64,000 nt of DNA from Verrucomicrobium spinosum DSM 4136 = JCM 18804 (GCF_000172155.1 NZ_ABIZ01000001.1:3939105-4003104), one strand, 5' to 3'; positions 26,220 to 36,542 are shown, numbered from the stretch's first letter. Made by a program: numbers and translations. The notes: generated from the sequence alone by a model not told the origin.

Positions 26220-28412
26220 CTAGAATTTGTATTCTACCCCGAAGAAGAACGAGCGTCCGTCGCCGGGCAGGAACTGGGCCTGGTTAAAGGCACCCGCACG
26301 GTTGATGACGCCGGTAGTGGCCGCGTAGTGCTCATCCGTCAGGTTGCGGGCGTCCACATAGATGGACAGTCCCTTGGCCGTGCGGTAGCCGACCTTGAAG
26401 CCGAGGATGGCATAGGAGTCGGCTGAGAGAGTGCCAGCGAAATCCACCGGGTAGTCGTTGAACACCCACTCAAGATTTGGCCCGAGGTAGAAGCCGGAGG
26501 GGTGCTCATAGACGAGTTCCGCACGGTAGTAGTGCTCGGGCACGCCAGCGAGTTGGTTGTCACCAAACTCCTTGTCGTTGTCGAACCGGAACCCGTTGTA
26601 GAGGTAGTTCTGGCGAAACACGAGGCGATCCTGCGGCGCGGGGGCGGCCAAAGGTTGCACAGCTTTGGCACCTTTCGCACTCGCAAGGGCAGGGGCAGGG
26701 GCGACGGTGCCACGGGCAAAGATGCCTTCGAGCAGTGTCACATCGAGACCGAGTTCCACCCCTTGGTGGATCGTGCGTCCGGCGTTGATTGTCTGGTTCA
26801 GTCCCGGAGCCACGGAGAGTTCCAGCATTTCATCATCGATCCAGGAAAAGTAGTAGGCGATGTCCCACTTCACACGGTTGTTGGCGCTCTTTCCACGGGT
26901 GCCAATCTCCAACGTGGTGGCAGTTTGCGCCTCCAGTTCCACAAGACCTGCGCCGCCGAGGGCGGAGTTGCTCAGTTCGCCAAACGATGGCGGCTCGAAG
27001 CTGCGGCTGGCGTTGAAGAAGAGCTGGGCGCTCTCTGTCAGTTCATAGAGCAGGCCCACCTTCGGGCTGTAGCCCCACCAGTCCTGCACATCACTGTTGT
27101 CAGGGTTCGTGGCGCTAACAGGGAAGCGGTCCTCGTTGTCCCGGCGTGCGTAGCTGATCTGGCCGCCCACGGAGACTGCGAATCGGTCGGTGAGGTAGTA
27201 CAGGTCCTCAATGTAGAAGTCCACGTTGGTGGACTGCTGGTAGTTCTGCGCGAACTTCGCGCCGCGTTCGCCCAGAACGTTGGCAAAGCGTACATCATCC
27301 AGCAGGCCGAAGGTGGGGCTGATGCCAGCGATGAAATGGTTCTTGTGGCCGCCGAGATCCGCGTTGTTCAGGTAGTTGAGATCGAACCCAAAGTCATGGC
27401 TGACTTGATCGATCACAAAGAGGATCGGGTGGTCCAGATCTTTGTAGGCATAGAAGCTGGAAAACGAGAGTTGCTGGTCTTCGCCCAGATTCCACGTCGT
27501 GCGGTTGGCGATGCGGAACAACTCAAAGTTGCGCTGCCAGTCGCTGTCGATGTAGTCGAACTGTTTGGCGAAGGCATTGCGTTGGGCGCGATCCGGATGG
27601 TTGCGGAGTTCCTCCTTGGTCAGGTTGCCCGGGAGTTCAGAGTCCGTGTGCACATAGGTCAGGAAGAAGCGGGTTTCCACGTCTTCGGAGAACTTGTAGC
27701 CCACATTGCTGAAGAAGCGTTGTGTGTTCTGGTCGCTGTGGTCGCGGAAGCCCTCGGTGCTGTAGTGGGTAACAGTCGCGTAGTAGTCCAGATTGCCCAG
27801 CACGTCCGCAGCGCTCAACTGCCCACGGAAGGTGTTGAAGCTGCCGTACTCAAAGCGGCCCTGGAAGGCCGGGGCCGTGTATCCGGTGGGGGAGACAAAG
27901 TTGATGGCACCACCCAGTGTCGTGGAGCCATAGCGCAAGGCGTTGGCACCACGGTACACTTCGATGTAGTCAGCAGCGAGTGGCTCGATGGATTGCATGT
28001 CGAATCCGCCGTCGGCCAGGTTGATGGGCACGCCGTCTTGCAGCACCTTCAATCCGCGACCGTGGAACGTGCGCTGGATGCCGGAGCCCCGCACAGAGAT
28101 GCGGGCTTCCTCCGTCCCGAAGCGTGGCTGGGTGAAGACGCCAGTGGCGAAATCGAGGGCGTCCTTGAGCGTGACCGCCCGACCCTTTTTGTAATCCTCA
28201 GCATTGACCACGCTTGCGCCTCCAGTGACGAGCGCGAGTTCCTGCTCGGCTTGGGCGATGGTGGGTACGGTGAGAGATTCGGGTGTGGCGGTCACCGTGA
28301 CGGTCGGGAGTTCCGTCGTGGTGCGGACGCTGGTCGCAGGCGTTTGCCCGTGACTGAGCTGGGAGGGGAGCACGCCTGCCAGTAGGAGCAGCAGGGATGG
28401 AGTGTGTTTCAT
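26220..28412 (-). CDS. TonB-dependent outer-membrane receptor
   Basis: 730 residues from ATG 28412. A signal peptide (MKHTPSLLLLLAGVLPSQLSHG) is followed by a plug domain with conserved ALDFATGVFT, RGSGIQRTFHGRGL and ANALRYGSTTLGGAINFVSP, then a 22-strand-type barrel ending in FFFGVEYKF with a terminal Phe. The plug resembles siderophore/metal receptors, and small copper receptors of the OprC/NosA type are one possibility given the neighbours, but the ligand is not determined. Its 5' leader carries a perfect hairpin at 28517-28547. Confidence 0.92.
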   Translation of the reverse strand: MKHTPSLLLLLAGVLPSQLSHGQTPATSVRTTTELPTVTVTATPESLTVPTIAQAEQELALVTGGASVVNAEDYKKGRAVTLKDALDFATGVFTQPRFGTEEARISVRGSGIQRTFHGRGLKVLQDGVPINLADGGFDMQSIEPLAADYIEVYRGANALRYGSTTLGGAINFVSPTGYTAPAFQGRFEYGSFNTFRGQLSAADVLGNLDYYATVTHYSTEGFRDHSDQNTQRFFSNVGYKFSEDVETRFFLTYVHTDSELPGNLTKEELRNHPDRAQRNAFAKQFDYIDSDWQRNFELFRIANRTTWNLGEDQQLSFSSFYAYKDLDHPILFVIDQVSHDFGFDLNYLNNADLGGHKNHFIAGISPTFGLLDDVRFANVLGERGAKFAQNYQQSTNVDFYIEDLYYLTDRFAVSVGGQISYARRDNEDRFPVSATNPDNSDVQDWWGYSPKVGLLYELTESAQLFFNASRSFEPPSFGELSNSALGGAGLVELEAQTATTLEIGTRGKSANNRVKWDIAYYFSWIDDEMLELSVAPGLNQTINAGRTIHQGVELGLDVTLLEGIFARGTVAPAPALASAKGAKAVQPLAAPAPQDRLVFRQNYLYNGFRFDNDKEFGDNQLAGVPEHYYRAELVYEHPSGFYLGPNLEWVFNDYPVDFAGTLSADSYAILGFKVGYRTAKGLSIYVDARNLTDEHYAATTGVINRAGAFNQAQFLPGDGRSFFFGVEYKF

Positions 28413-28516
28413 GTGTTGTAGGTTGTGATTTGACGATGAATGGCGAAAATAGAGGCGGCGAACCGGCCTTGTATGTCGGAAGCAATTCTGGACATGCGCA
28501 GTCCGCTGACGGCCCG

Positions 28517-28547
28517 CCCCCTCTGCCAATACCGGTGGCAGAGGGGG
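28517..28547 (-). promoter_or_regulatory. Perfect 12-bp hairpin in TonB receptor leader
   Basis: CCCCCTCTGCCA (28517-28528) pairs with TGGCAGAGGGGG (28536-28547) around a 7-base loop. It is about 105 bases upstream of the receptor start codon. There is no U-tract, so it may be an operator or an RNA regulatory structure, not a plain terminator. Confidence 0.5.
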
Positions 28548-28594
28548 ACGTGCCGCGATGTTCCAGGTACTCTGCTCAGGACCTGAAAGGGGAG

Positions 28595-28626
28595 GAGAGA
28601 GGGAAAAGGGAAGAGGGGCAAGGGAT
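28595..28626. repeat. Purine-rich dispersed repeat, copy 1
   Basis: A run of nearly pure A/G with the core AGAGGGAAAAGGGA, then GAAGAGGGGCAAGGGAT. A close copy, longer by a GCAAGG insertion, is at 31052-31090. Both lie upstream of leftward genes. Confidence 0.5.
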
Positions 28627-28885
28627 AAGGCGAACTCCTCGGAGCTCGGAAGACGGCATGGGAATGGCCATCCTCGATTTGGTGCACTCATGACGTCCGG
28701 CCATGAGGCTCCCTGTAGCGACTCTGCCTACGATGTGGCACTAGTTGTGCGCTGATCCGCTTGCTCTATCTTTCAGCGAGGTTCCGAAGATTCGGATGCC
28801 TTTGAAAGAGAAGTCAGGCTGTCATGACGACAGGACAGACATAAGCTGGCGCAATCCGGCGCGAAGATGCCAACATCGCCCCTCT

Positions 28886-29299
28886 CTACGCGAGAATCCG
28901 GGGAGGCGGAAGCTGGGGCGCATCATGACGCCCGTCTGTGAAGTTATTGAACCATTCTGCCTGGGGCAGGCTGGCGATCTCATGGGCCTGCGGCAGGGCC
29001 AGCGGGCTCATGGGAACAAATTCTTTGAGCTTGGTCAGCTCACCTTTGGCTGGAGCCTTGGAGCTGGACGAGGTGGCGGGAGATTTTTCTTCCGTCACGG
29101 CTGCTTCCTTGACCATCGAGCAGAGGCGGCACGGATGGTCGCCATCGAACGTCGTCTTGACCGCTTCCGTCAGGCCCTGTTCTGCCGTGCGCGTCGCGAT
29201 CATGCCGCTCCATGCGGCCACCTGCAGCACCAAAAGATCGCCACCCGCGAGACGCAGGGAGGCGATGGCAATCAGTATCCAGGCAAGAGCGCGAGGCAT
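28886..29299 (-). CDS. Small secreted or membrane protein with HPCRLC motif
   Basis: 137 residues from ATG 29299. An N-terminal hydrophobic segment (ALAWILIAIASLRLAGG) is a signal peptide or anchor. It is followed by a conserved-looking HPCRLCSMVKEA motif (about residues 55-66), then a Ser/Lys-rich linker and a Pro-rich end. The size, His-Cys pattern and position upstream of a TonB receptor recall DUF2946-type proteins found near copper genes. This is resemblance only. It is likely the first gene of a leftward set with the receptor and the BNR protein. Confidence 0.6.
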   Translation of the reverse strand: MPRALAWILIAIASLRLAGGDLLVLQVAAWSGMIATRTAEQGLTEAVKTTFDGDHPCRLCSMVKEAAVTEEKSPATSSSSKAPAKGELTKLKEFVPMSPLALPQAHEIASLPQAEWFNNFTDGRHDAPQLPPPRILA

Positions 29300-29473
29300 G
29301 TGCAGGGGTGAGGTCTGCTGTTTAGACCGCAAAGAGAACGTTGTGGCAAGCCGAATCCTTCACCTGCGACGTTTTTTCCTGTGCGACTGCAATTTGAGAC
29401 AAGGTGCGGACGTTTCGGGACCACACAGATCGAGAGGGCGACGACGGTAGGTATTTGGTGATCGACAGCCACT

Positions 29474-29878
29474 ATGAAAACCCTATTCACAGGCAATATG
29501 GTTGGAAGCTGGCGTTTCGTCCGATCTACCCAGCCACGCTACAATGGGAGAACCCTCTATCACTTCACCGGGGCAGGCCTGTGCTACTGGGAGTTCGATG
29601 ACTGTGGACGACGAGCAATGGAAGCCGTTCCATACAAGTTCGAGAACGGTGAGCTCGCTTTCGGTCATGAGAATGGCTTCTATCCGGCTAGGGAAGCCGT
29701 GCAGGAGGACGATGGCTCCGTGCGTCTGACCAATGCCAAGGGCGATGTTCAGTGGTGGATGGTGCGGCTTTCTGCGCCAGAGCCTTACTCCATGGCATTC
29801 GTCAACTCCGAAGGGCAGATGGAGACCATCAAGACGGACGAGTTGCTGCATGATGGAGATGCCAGTGACGTCCGGTGA
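29474..29878 (+). CDS. Hypothetical protein with lipocalin-like start (134 aa)
   Basis: ATG 29474; a second Met (codon 9) begins MVGSWRFVRS, a G.W pattern common at the start of lipocalin-like barrels. The remainder alternates beta-strand-like segments (TLYHFTGAGLCYWEFDD, SVRLTNAKGDVQWWMVRL). No signal peptide. It is convergent with the next gene, 45 bases away. Function unknown. Confidence 0.55.
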   Translation: MKTLFTGNMVGSWRFVRSTQPRYNGRTLYHFTGAGLCYWEFDDCGRRAMEAVPYKFENGELAFGHENGFYPAREAVQEDDGSVRLTNAKGDVQWWMVRLSAPEPYSMAFVNSEGQMETIKTDELLHDGDASDVR

Positions 29879-29923
29879 CGATGAAAGGGGCATTGGACAA
29901 CCTTTTTATCAATGCGGTGATCG

Positions 29924-31048
29924 TCAGCCTTGGGCCACGAAAGGGCGTACTTTGACGCAGAGGCGGTCCACTGCGGCCTTGGTTGTCAGATTCGAAGCCT
30001 TCTCGTCAGCGTTAGCGAGCCAGTACCTCGTTTCCAGCAGATCTCCCAGATGATGATGCGCGATCGCCAGGTGACTCGCGCAAACGGACTGCTCCGCCTT
30101 GGTCAGGCGCTCCAATCCCGCCACGGGTTCCAGGAGCGCCAGGCCTTCGGGAATGCGGCCGTCCTGAATCAGCAGGCATCCCAGGGTCATCCGAAGCTTG
30201 GCGGAGTCAGGAAAAAGCGAGTGAGCCTGGGTCGCGAGTCGCAATGCGCGATGATGAAGTTCTGGGGCATCGTGAAAAACCGGGATGGAGGCGATGGTGT
30301 CGAGCAACCGGGCGCGTTCCCCAGGGGCAAAGTCCACGGTATGAAGCAGCCGTTTGCAGTGCCAGACCACGGAATCATAATCACCACTGGCTGAGTCCAG
30401 ATGGACCTCCAGGAAACGCCTCCAGATGGCGGGTGGCATGTGGGTCAGGATTGGGGAGTCTTGCTTTTGGAAGCCTGGGTCATAGGCCCGGACCGATTTC
30501 ACATAGTGCTCCACCATCTTTCCGGGTACATCAGAGAATCTCCCCCACAGAAGTGCGAGTAGCAGGTTCCCATCCGAGTAGAACACGGGGTCTTGTTTGG
30601 ACTCGCCATGAATTTCCACCGGCATGAGGTTCAGCACGGTCACCAACAGCTGGGCATAGGGAAGGCAAAGGATGGGCACTGTCCATAGTGGAAGCACGGG
30701 GTGCGCGGTGTGCAGAGCTTCCCGTGCGGTCATCATGGCGGCCAGCAGGGAGATATCCGTGGCCACCGCCGCCAGGATGCAGGCGGACCAGCGCCAGATC
30801 AGGCCCAACTGGGAAGGCATGTGGAGTGTGGCCTGACTGAAGAGCGGGGCAGGTGTCCACTCAACCCAAGTGCGGCCGACCCGGTGACTCCACCATACAT
30901 TCCCGATGCCGATGGTTACGGTGCGAGGTGCATATCCCACCAGTCTCGCCGCGATGCCCCGCACCAGTTCATGAAACACCCTCGACACCACAAGCCACAC
31001 GTAGAAGGTGACCAGGAGCCCGAGGAGGTACAGAGGCAGGTAGGTCAC
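29924..31048 (-). CDS. Membrane protein resembling an inactive site-2 protease with TPR-like tail
   Basis: 374 residues from a GTG at 31048. The first ~155 residues have four hydrophobic segments. The second part of the first helix region reads VFHELVRGIAAR, where an M50 protease would have HExxH; the second His is Arg here. A later LNLMPVEIHGESKQDP segment sits where M50 proteins carry N.LP..xxDG. The C-terminal ~200 residues are helical and TPR-like (RMTLGCLLIQDGRIPEGLALL). This suggests a pseudo-protease scaffold. It is the last gene of the leftward guanidine/urea operon, 90 bases after atzF, but a role there is unproven. Confidence 0.6.
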   Translation of the reverse strand: MTYLPLYLLGLLVTFYVWLVVSRVFHELVRGIAARLVGYAPRTVTIGIGNVWWSHRVGRTWVEWTPAPLFSQATLHMPSQLGLIWRWSACILAAVATDISLLAAMMTAREALHTAHPVLPLWTVPILCLPYAQLLVTVLNLMPVEIHGESKQDPVFYSDGNLLLALLWGRFSDVPGKMVEHYVKSVRAYDPGFQKQDSPILTHMPPAIWRRFLEVHLDSASGDYDSVVWHCKRLLHTVDFAPGERARLLDTIASIPVFHDAPELHHRALRLATQAHSLFPDSAKLRMTLGCLLIQDGRIPEGLALLEPVAGLERLTKAEQSVCASHLAIAHHHLGDLLETRYWLANADEKASNLTTKAAVDRLCVKVRPFVAQG

Positions 31049-31051
31049 GAG

Positions 31052-31090
31052 GGAGAGGGAAAAGGGAGCAAGGGAAGAGGGACAAGGGAT
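31052..31090. repeat. Purine-rich dispersed repeat, copy 2
   Basis: A/G-rich run sharing AGAGGGAAAAGGGA, GAAGAGGG and CAAGGGAT with the copy at 28595-28626. It lies only a few bases upstream of the GTG start at 31048, so it forms the leader of that gene. Confidence 0.5.
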
Positions 31091-31138
31091 TTGATGCGCC
31101 CGGGGAAGGCGGGTGGAGAGGACTTGGCGAAGTGCCTC

Positions 31139-32809
31139 TTATCGACTCAGGTACGCCCGCCATCCACCGTAGGAGGTGATGTCTGTGGCGTCTGCCAGCA
31201 CGTAGGGTTCACACATGAAGCCTTTCACCCAGGTGCCATCTGCTAGTTCCAGATTGCCTATGGTCATGGGGGCGGGAACTCCGGCCGTGAAGCGGCCGAA
31301 CGCCTCGGCAGACAGAATGTAAACCTCGATCTCGATGGCGGTGCCGCCTTGTTTTACCCGTTCCAGCCCCGGCTTGGGTGGGGTGGTATTTGCCAGGGCA
31401 TAGAGCTTGTAGGCGGCGGCCGTGGTGGTGCGCTGTTGCAGGGTGGCCCCCAGTTGGACCAATTGCCCGTGCAGAGGCTGCCCTTGCAAATGAGCTCCGA
31501 CGACCGCGAGTGAAACGGGGCCTTCTGGTGACGCCATGCGCTTGGGCAAAGGTTCCCCCAGGAAACGAGCCGCGAGGTCCAAGAGGCTGTCATCAGCAAA
31601 CGCGGGGGCTACCAAGTTCAAGCCAAAACCCACGCCGTGGCTCCAACGACCTGCGGGGACGGCGACTGCCGCCAGATCGAGCAGGTTGACGAAGTTGTTG
31701 TAGGTGCCCAGCCGACTGTTGAGTTCCACGGGATTCGCCTGAACTTCCGCGATGGTGTAAACGCTGGGGACGGTGGGAACGACCAGGAAGTCCACTTTGG
31801 CGAAGACTTCATCGCTGATGCGCCTCAACTCGGCGAGTCTCACAGCGGCATGGTAAACCGCGCTCGCTTTGAGGTCGCGACCTCCCAGGATGATCTTCGA
31901 CACGGTTGGATCCGCCTCCGCATGATGCTCCTCCAGCCACTCGCCGACGGCGGCGTAGCGCTCAGCAACCCACGGGCCCTGATAGAGCAGCGCGGCGGCT
32001 TCGGCGAAGGGGGCGTAGTCGATCTCGATCTTCGTGCCGCCCAGGCTGGTCAGCTTGTCGCAAGCCGCGGCATAGAGTCCTGCGGCTTCACTGTCGCCAA
32101 AGAACTGCAACTGCTCTGGCCTCGGCACGGCAAAGGTAAAGGCACCCTGTCCCCGGCCATCGCGCACGGAATGCCAAGGGCGGGACATGGGATCCAGGGG
32201 ATCGTACTGGCGGGCGTGGGGCGCAAGCTCCCGCAGCTCGGCCACGGTCCTGGCCATGAGGGTGATGCAATCCAGGGAGCGACAGGCGGGGACAGCATTG
32301 CGGGTGCTGAGCACGCCCTTGGTGGGCTTATAGCCTACGATTCCGTTGAGGATGCAGGGCACGCGACCGGAGCCAGCTGTATCCGTACCGAGGGCGAAAT
32401 CTACCTGCCCGCTGGCCACCGCCACTGCAGAGCCGGAACTGGAGCCGCCGGAGATGTAGTCCGGGTTCAGGACATTACGGCAGATGCCAAAGGGGGAACG
32501 CGTGCCCACCAGACCGGTGGCAAACTGGTCCAGCGTGGTCTTGCCCGCCACTGCCGCACCGGCAGCTCGCAGGGCGGCCACGACGGGATTGTCCTCTGTG
32601 GGTTGGTATCGGTAGGCCGGGCATCCTGCGGTGGTGGGCAGAGGCAGGGCGTCGATGTTGTCCTTCACTGCAAAGACCCTGCCCGCCAGTGGGCCAGTGG
32701 CTGCCGCCAGTTCCATCGCGAAGGCTTCAGGAGACACCACGTCGATCCAGACGGGGCCGTTGCGTTCTGCGTAGAGGGTGGCATGGCGGTCAGCGGGGGA
32801 GTCAGGCAC
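31139..32809 (-). CDS. atzF: Allophanate hydrolase
   Basis: 556 residues from GTG 32809. It is an amidase-signature enzyme with the full Ser-cisSer-Lys triad: Lys49 in FAVKDNI, a Ser near 124 in GGSSSGSA and the nucleophile Ser147 in DTAGSGR. The C-terminal ~130 residues match the extra domain typical of allophanate hydrolases (GQLVQLGATLQQRTTTA through a TSYGGWRAYL end), which sets it apart from other amidases. It hydrolyses allophanate to ammonia and CO2 as the last step after the carboxylase encoded 118 bases upstream. Confidence 0.93.
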   Translation of the reverse strand: MPDSPADRHATLYAERNGPVWIDVVSPEAFAMELAAATGPLAGRVFAVKDNIDALPLPTTAGCPAYRYQPTEDNPVVAALRAAGAAVAGKTTLDQFATGLVGTRSPFGICRNVLNPDYISGGSSSGSAVAVASGQVDFALGTDTAGSGRVPCILNGIVGYKPTKGVLSTRNAVPACRSLDCITLMARTVAELRELAPHARQYDPLDPMSRPWHSVRDGRGQGAFTFAVPRPEQLQFFGDSEAAGLYAAACDKLTSLGGTKIEIDYAPFAEAAALLYQGPWVAERYAAVGEWLEEHHAEADPTVSKIILGGRDLKASAVYHAAVRLAELRRISDEVFAKVDFLVVPTVPSVYTIAEVQANPVELNSRLGTYNNFVNLLDLAAVAVPAGRWSHGVGFGLNLVAPAFADDSLLDLAARFLGEPLPKRMASPEGPVSLAVVGAHLQGQPLHGQLVQLGATLQQRTTTAAAYKLYALANTTPPKPGLERVKQGGTAIEIEVYILSAEAFGRFTAGVPAPMTIGNLELADGTWVKGFMCEPYVLADATDITSYGGWRAYLSR

Positions 32810-32927
32810 GGGGTGGTAAAGGGTGAGAGGTAGAGGTCAGCGGTGGTCAGGATGATGATTCCAGTTATTCAAGCATGTCGCGTGCCTGTTTGGCCGGTGG
32901 TTGCAGTAATTTTGGAGGGCCTCCGCA

Positions 32928-35900
32928 TCAAGCGGCGGTGTCCACCACGATCAGAGCCTGACCGGACTGGACTTGCTTGCCCGCCGCCACCCGGATTTCC
33001 CGGACTCTGCCGGTGGCCGGGCTGACAATTTCGGCTTCCATCTTCATGGCCTCCACGATGACGACAGCCTGGCCTGCTTTGACCTCCTGGCCGGGCTCTA
33101 CGAGCACCTTCCAGAGATTGCCGGTGAGGGGCGTGCGCACCAGTTCGCATCCTTCCGGGGCCAGTTCATCCTCCACAGGTGGCGGCTCGGCCTCGGGTTC
33201 GGAGGCGACCACATTTTGCCCGGCTGCGGCCCAGCGTTCGCGTTCCTCCTGGAATGCCTGCCGCTGGGTGATGCGGAAACTGGCGATGGAGTCGGCGTTC
33301 TGATTGAGGAAGTCGAGATAGTCGCCCAGTTTAAAAGTGGTTTCCTCAATCTTGAGTTGGAATCGACCGAGAGGGAAGTCTTCGCGAAGCTTGAGCAGCT
33401 CCTCCGCGCTTACCGGATAGAAGCGAATCTGGTCAAAGAAACGCAGCAGCCACGGCTTCCCGCCCGTGAAGTCCTGGGTCTGCCGCCAGGCGTTCCACAT
33501 TTGAATGGTGCGTCCCACAAACTGGTAGCCGCCAGGACCCTCCATGCCATAGACGCACATGTAGGCCCCCCCGATGCCCACGGCGTTCTCCGGGGTCCAG
33601 GTGCGGGCGGGATTGTATTTGGTGGTCACGAGCCGGTGGCGGGGGTCCAGCGGGGTGGCCACTGGCGCGCCCAGATAGACGTCACCCAGCCCCATGACCA
33701 TGTAGCTGGCATCGAAGACGATCCGCTGCACCTCCTCGATGCTCTCCAGCCCGTTGATGCGACGAATAAACTCAATGTTGCTCGGGCACCAGGGCGCGTC
33801 TGGGCGCACAGACTGCATGTACTTCTCAATGGCGAGGCGGGTGGCGGGATCGTCCCAGGAGAGGGGCAGATGCACAATCCGGGAGGGGACCTCAAAGTTC
33901 TGGAGGTCGCCCAATTCATCTTCCGCCCGGGCCAGCAGCGCGAGGAGTTCGGTCCGGGGCATGACCCGGTTGTCATAGTGGAACTGGAGGGAGCGGATGC
34001 CGGGGGTCAGGTCAATCAGGCCCGGCAGGTGTTGTTTCCTGATCCATTCCATGAGAGCGTGCACGCGGGCGCGCAGGGTGATGTCCAGCACGAGAGGGCC
34101 GTATTCCACCAGCAGGTATTTGTCCCCCGCGGCCCGGTAGCGCACCTCCACCTGGGTGTCGGTGGCAGGGCGTAGGACCGCGACAGGGCTCTCCAGATCC
34201 GCCACGATCACGGGGCCGGGGCTTTCTGCGGCGGCGGCATAGGTCAGGGATTCCAGCCCGGTGTCCGTGGCGCGTTCAGCAGCCTCCGCCTCCGCCAGTG
34301 TGACGGGGAGGAACTTCAACGTGTCGCCGGGACGGAGCTGTCCCATCATCCATCGGTCGGCGCGAATGATCACCGCCGGGCAGACGAAGCCACCGCAACT
34401 GGGACCGTCTGGGCCGAGGATGATCGGCATGTCGCCCGTGTAGTCGATCGCGCCAATCGCGTAGGCGTTGTCGTGGATGTTGGAGGGGTGCAGGCCAGCC
34501 TCACCGCCGTCCGTGCGGGCCCAGCGGGGCTTGGGACCGATGAGGCGGATGCCGGTGGGGTTGGAGTTGTAGTGCACTTTCCACGCTGTGGCGAAGAAGG
34601 TCTCTATGTCCTCGTTCGTGAAGAAATCAGGAGCCCCATGTGGACCGTAGGTCACGCGGATGACCCACTCGTTCTTCCAGGCTGGAGCGGTGACTCTCGC
34701 GGCCGGGGCCACGCCCGTCTCTACGGCCGCCCCCAGGTGAATGATGTCCCCCGCGCGCAGAGCGCGACCTGCGTGGCCGCCGAAGCCTCCCAAGGTGAAG
34801 GTGGAGCGACTGCCGAGATACACCGGGACATCCAGGCCGCCGCTCACGGCCAGATAGGCGCGCACACCCGTGTCGCCCAGACGGCCTGTTTTCAAGATGC
34901 CACCGGCGGGAATGGCGATGGCCGTGTCCATCGGCACCGATTCGCCGTTCAGGGTTGGTTTCATGCGGGCCCCAGTGAGCGCGACCGTGCAGGCCTGCTG
35001 AAACTTGAGGGTGGGGCCCGCCATGGTTATTTCCAAACCCGCAGCGTGATCGTCATTGCCCACGAGGCGGTTTGCCAGACGGAACGAGACATCGTCCATG
35101 GGGCCGGACGGCGGCACGCCGATGTCCCAGTAACCCAAACGGCCGGGGAAGTCTTGGACGGTGGTTACAGCGCCCGGTTCCAGCACCTCCATGGTGTGCG
35201 GCTGCCAGGCGAACTCCGAGAGCATGCGGGTGGTGGCGTGCCCCGCCAGGAAGGGGGCGTGCTGCAGGACGGCCAGCAGGTAGCTCCGGTTGGTTTCAAT
35301 CCCGGCCAGAGTCGTGCCCTCCAAGGCGCTGCTCAGAGCGGCCACGGCTTGCTCGCGGTCCGCGGCATGGACAATCACCTTGGCCACGAGTGGATCATAG
35401 AATGGGGAGACGGTGACCCCCTGAGTCACCCAAGTCTCCACACGGGCCTGTGGCGGCCAGGCTGCCGCAGTGAGCATGCCGCTGCTGGGCTGGAAGTTCC
35501 GGGCAGGATCCTCTGCATAGACACGTGCCTGGATGCTGTGTCCCTGGGAAACGGGCAGTGTCTCGGGCCAGAAGCCCAGATCCCCCGCCGCCAGACGCAC
35601 CATCCACTCCACAAGATCGATTCCCAGCACCTCCTCGGTGACCCCATGCTCCACCTGGAGCCGGGTGTTGACCTCGAGGAAATAAAACTTCCGGCTGTCC
35701 GCATCGTACACGAACTCGACCGTGCCCGCGGAGCGGTAGTTCACCGCCTTGCCCAGCCGCTCCGCGCAGGCGAGCAGTTCCGCCCGTCCTTCAGATGAAA
35801 GGTGCGGCGCTGGCGTTTCTTCGATGACCTTCTGGTTGCGGCGCTGCACGGAGCAGTCGCGTTCGCCCAGGGCAAGCACGCGTCCTTCGCCATCGCCGAA

Positions 35901-36542
35901 GATCTGCACCTCGATATGCCGGGCGTGACGGACGAACTTCTCCAGAAACAGACCGCTGTCCTTGAAGTTGGCCATGCTGAGCCGCTGCACCGATTCAAAC
36001 TGCGCCCGCAGATCCGAGTCGTTCTCGCAAACCCGCATGCCGATCCCACCACCACCCGCCGTGCTTTTGAGCATGACGGGGTAACCGATGCCTTGGGCCT
36101 TCTCCACCGCCTCATCCACGGTGGCGAGGAGACCGGTTCCCGGCAGCAACGGCACCCCCGACTCCATGGCGATTTCCCGGGCCGTGTGCTTGAGGCCGAA
36201 CTTGACCATCTGCTCAGGCGTGGGGCCGACGAAGGCGATTCCCGCCGCTTCACAGGCGCGAGCAAACTCTGGATTCTCACTGAGGAATCCGTAGCCTGGG
36301 TGAATGGCAGTGGCTCCGGTGGCCTTGGCGGCTGCCAAGACTTTTTCTGTATCCAGGTAACTCTCCTTCGGTGCGGGTGGGCCGATGAGGACCGCCTCGT
36401 CTGCGGCATCCACATGCAAAGATGCCTTGTCAGCTTCTGAGTAAACGGCCACTGAGCCATATCCCAAGCGTTTAAGAGTGCGGGATACTCGGCAGGAAAT
36501 GGCACCGCGATTGGCAATGAGGACCTTGGGCGTGGAAGACAT
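32928..36542 (-). CDS. Biotin-dependent urea/guanidine carboxylase
   Basis: 1204 residues, normal length for the single-chain enzyme. In order: biotin carboxylase with ATP-grasp (residues ~1-450, [13 protein letters not shown] near 155-170), a carboxyltransferase built of KipA/KipI-type halves (~470-1000, [21 protein letters not shown]), and a C-terminal biotinyl domain with Lys1167 in EAMKMEA. It carboxylates urea or guanidine using ATP and bicarbonate. Two DUF1989 genes directly upstream favour guanidine, since that gene set is known as guanidine carboxylase plus carboxyguanidine deiminase. The sequence alone does not settle the substrate. A REP-like pair lies in its leader. Confidence 0.93.
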   Translation of the reverse strand: MSSTPKVLIANRGAISCRVSRTLKRLGYGSVAVYSEADKASLHVDAADEAVLIGPPAPKESYLDTEKVLAAAKATGATAIHPGYGFLSENPEFARACEAAGIAFVGPTPEQMVKFGLKHTAREIAMESGVPLLPGTGLLATVDEAVEKAQGIGYPVMLKSTAGGGGIGMRVCENDSDLRAQFESVQRLSMANFKDSGLFLEKFVRHARHIEVQIFGDGEGRVLALGERDCSVQRRNQKVIEETPAPHLSSEGRAELLACAERLGKAVNYRSAGTVEFVYDADSRKFYFLEVNTRLQVEHGVTEEVLGIDLVEWMVRLAAGDLGFWPETLPVSQGHSIQARVYAEDPARNFQPSSGMLTAAAWPPQARVETWVTQGVTVSPFYDPLVAKVIVHAADREQAVAALSSALEGTTLAGIETNRSYLLAVLQHAPFLAGHATTRMLSEFAWQPHTMEVLEPGAVTTVQDFPGRLGYWDIGVPPSGPMDDVSFRLANRLVGNDDHAAGLEITMAGPTLKFQQACTVALTGARMKPTLNGESVPMDTAIAIPAGGILKTGRLGDTGVRAYLAVSGGLDVPVYLGSRSTFTLGGFGGHAGRALRAGDIIHLGAAVETGVAPAARVTAPAWKNEWVIRVTYGPHGAPDFFTNEDIETFFATAWKVHYNSNPTGIRLIGPKPRWARTDGGEAGLHPSNIHDNAYAIGAIDYTGDMPIILGPDGPSCGGFVCPAVIIRADRWMMGQLRPGDTLKFLPVTLAEAEAAERATDTGLESLTYAAAAESPGPVIVADLESPVAVLRPATDTQVEVRYRAAGDKYLLVEYGPLVLDITLRARVHALMEWIRKQHLPGLIDLTPGIRSLQFHYDNRVMPRTELLALLARAEDELGDLQNFEVPSRIVHLPLSWDDPATRLAIEKYMQSVRPDAPWCPSNIEFIRRINGLESIEEVQRIVFDASYMVMGLGDVYLGAPVATPLDPRHRLVTTKYNPARTWTPENAVGIGGAYMCVYGMEGPGGYQFVGRTIQMWNAWRQTQDFTGGKPWLLRFFDQIRFYPVSAEELLKLREDFPLGRFQLKIEETTFKLGDYLDFLNQNADSIASFRITQRQAFQEERERWAAAGQNVVASEPEAEPPPVEDELAPEGCELVRTPLTGNLWKVLVEPGQEVKAGQAVVIVEAMKMEAEIVSPATGRVREIRVAAGKQVQSGQALIVVDTAA

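Larger units (their letters stand above)
28413..28885. other. Leader/intergenic region of the TonB receptor gene
   Basis: About 470 bases with no gene. It holds the 12-bp hairpin at 28517-28547 and one copy of a purine-rich dispersed repeat at 28595-28626. Confidence 0.5.

Noticed and set aside
26502-28385. 627-residue rightward open frame opposite the TonB receptor gene
   Set aside because: It is an antisense shadow of the receptor; the leftward frame has receptor motifs and this one has none.
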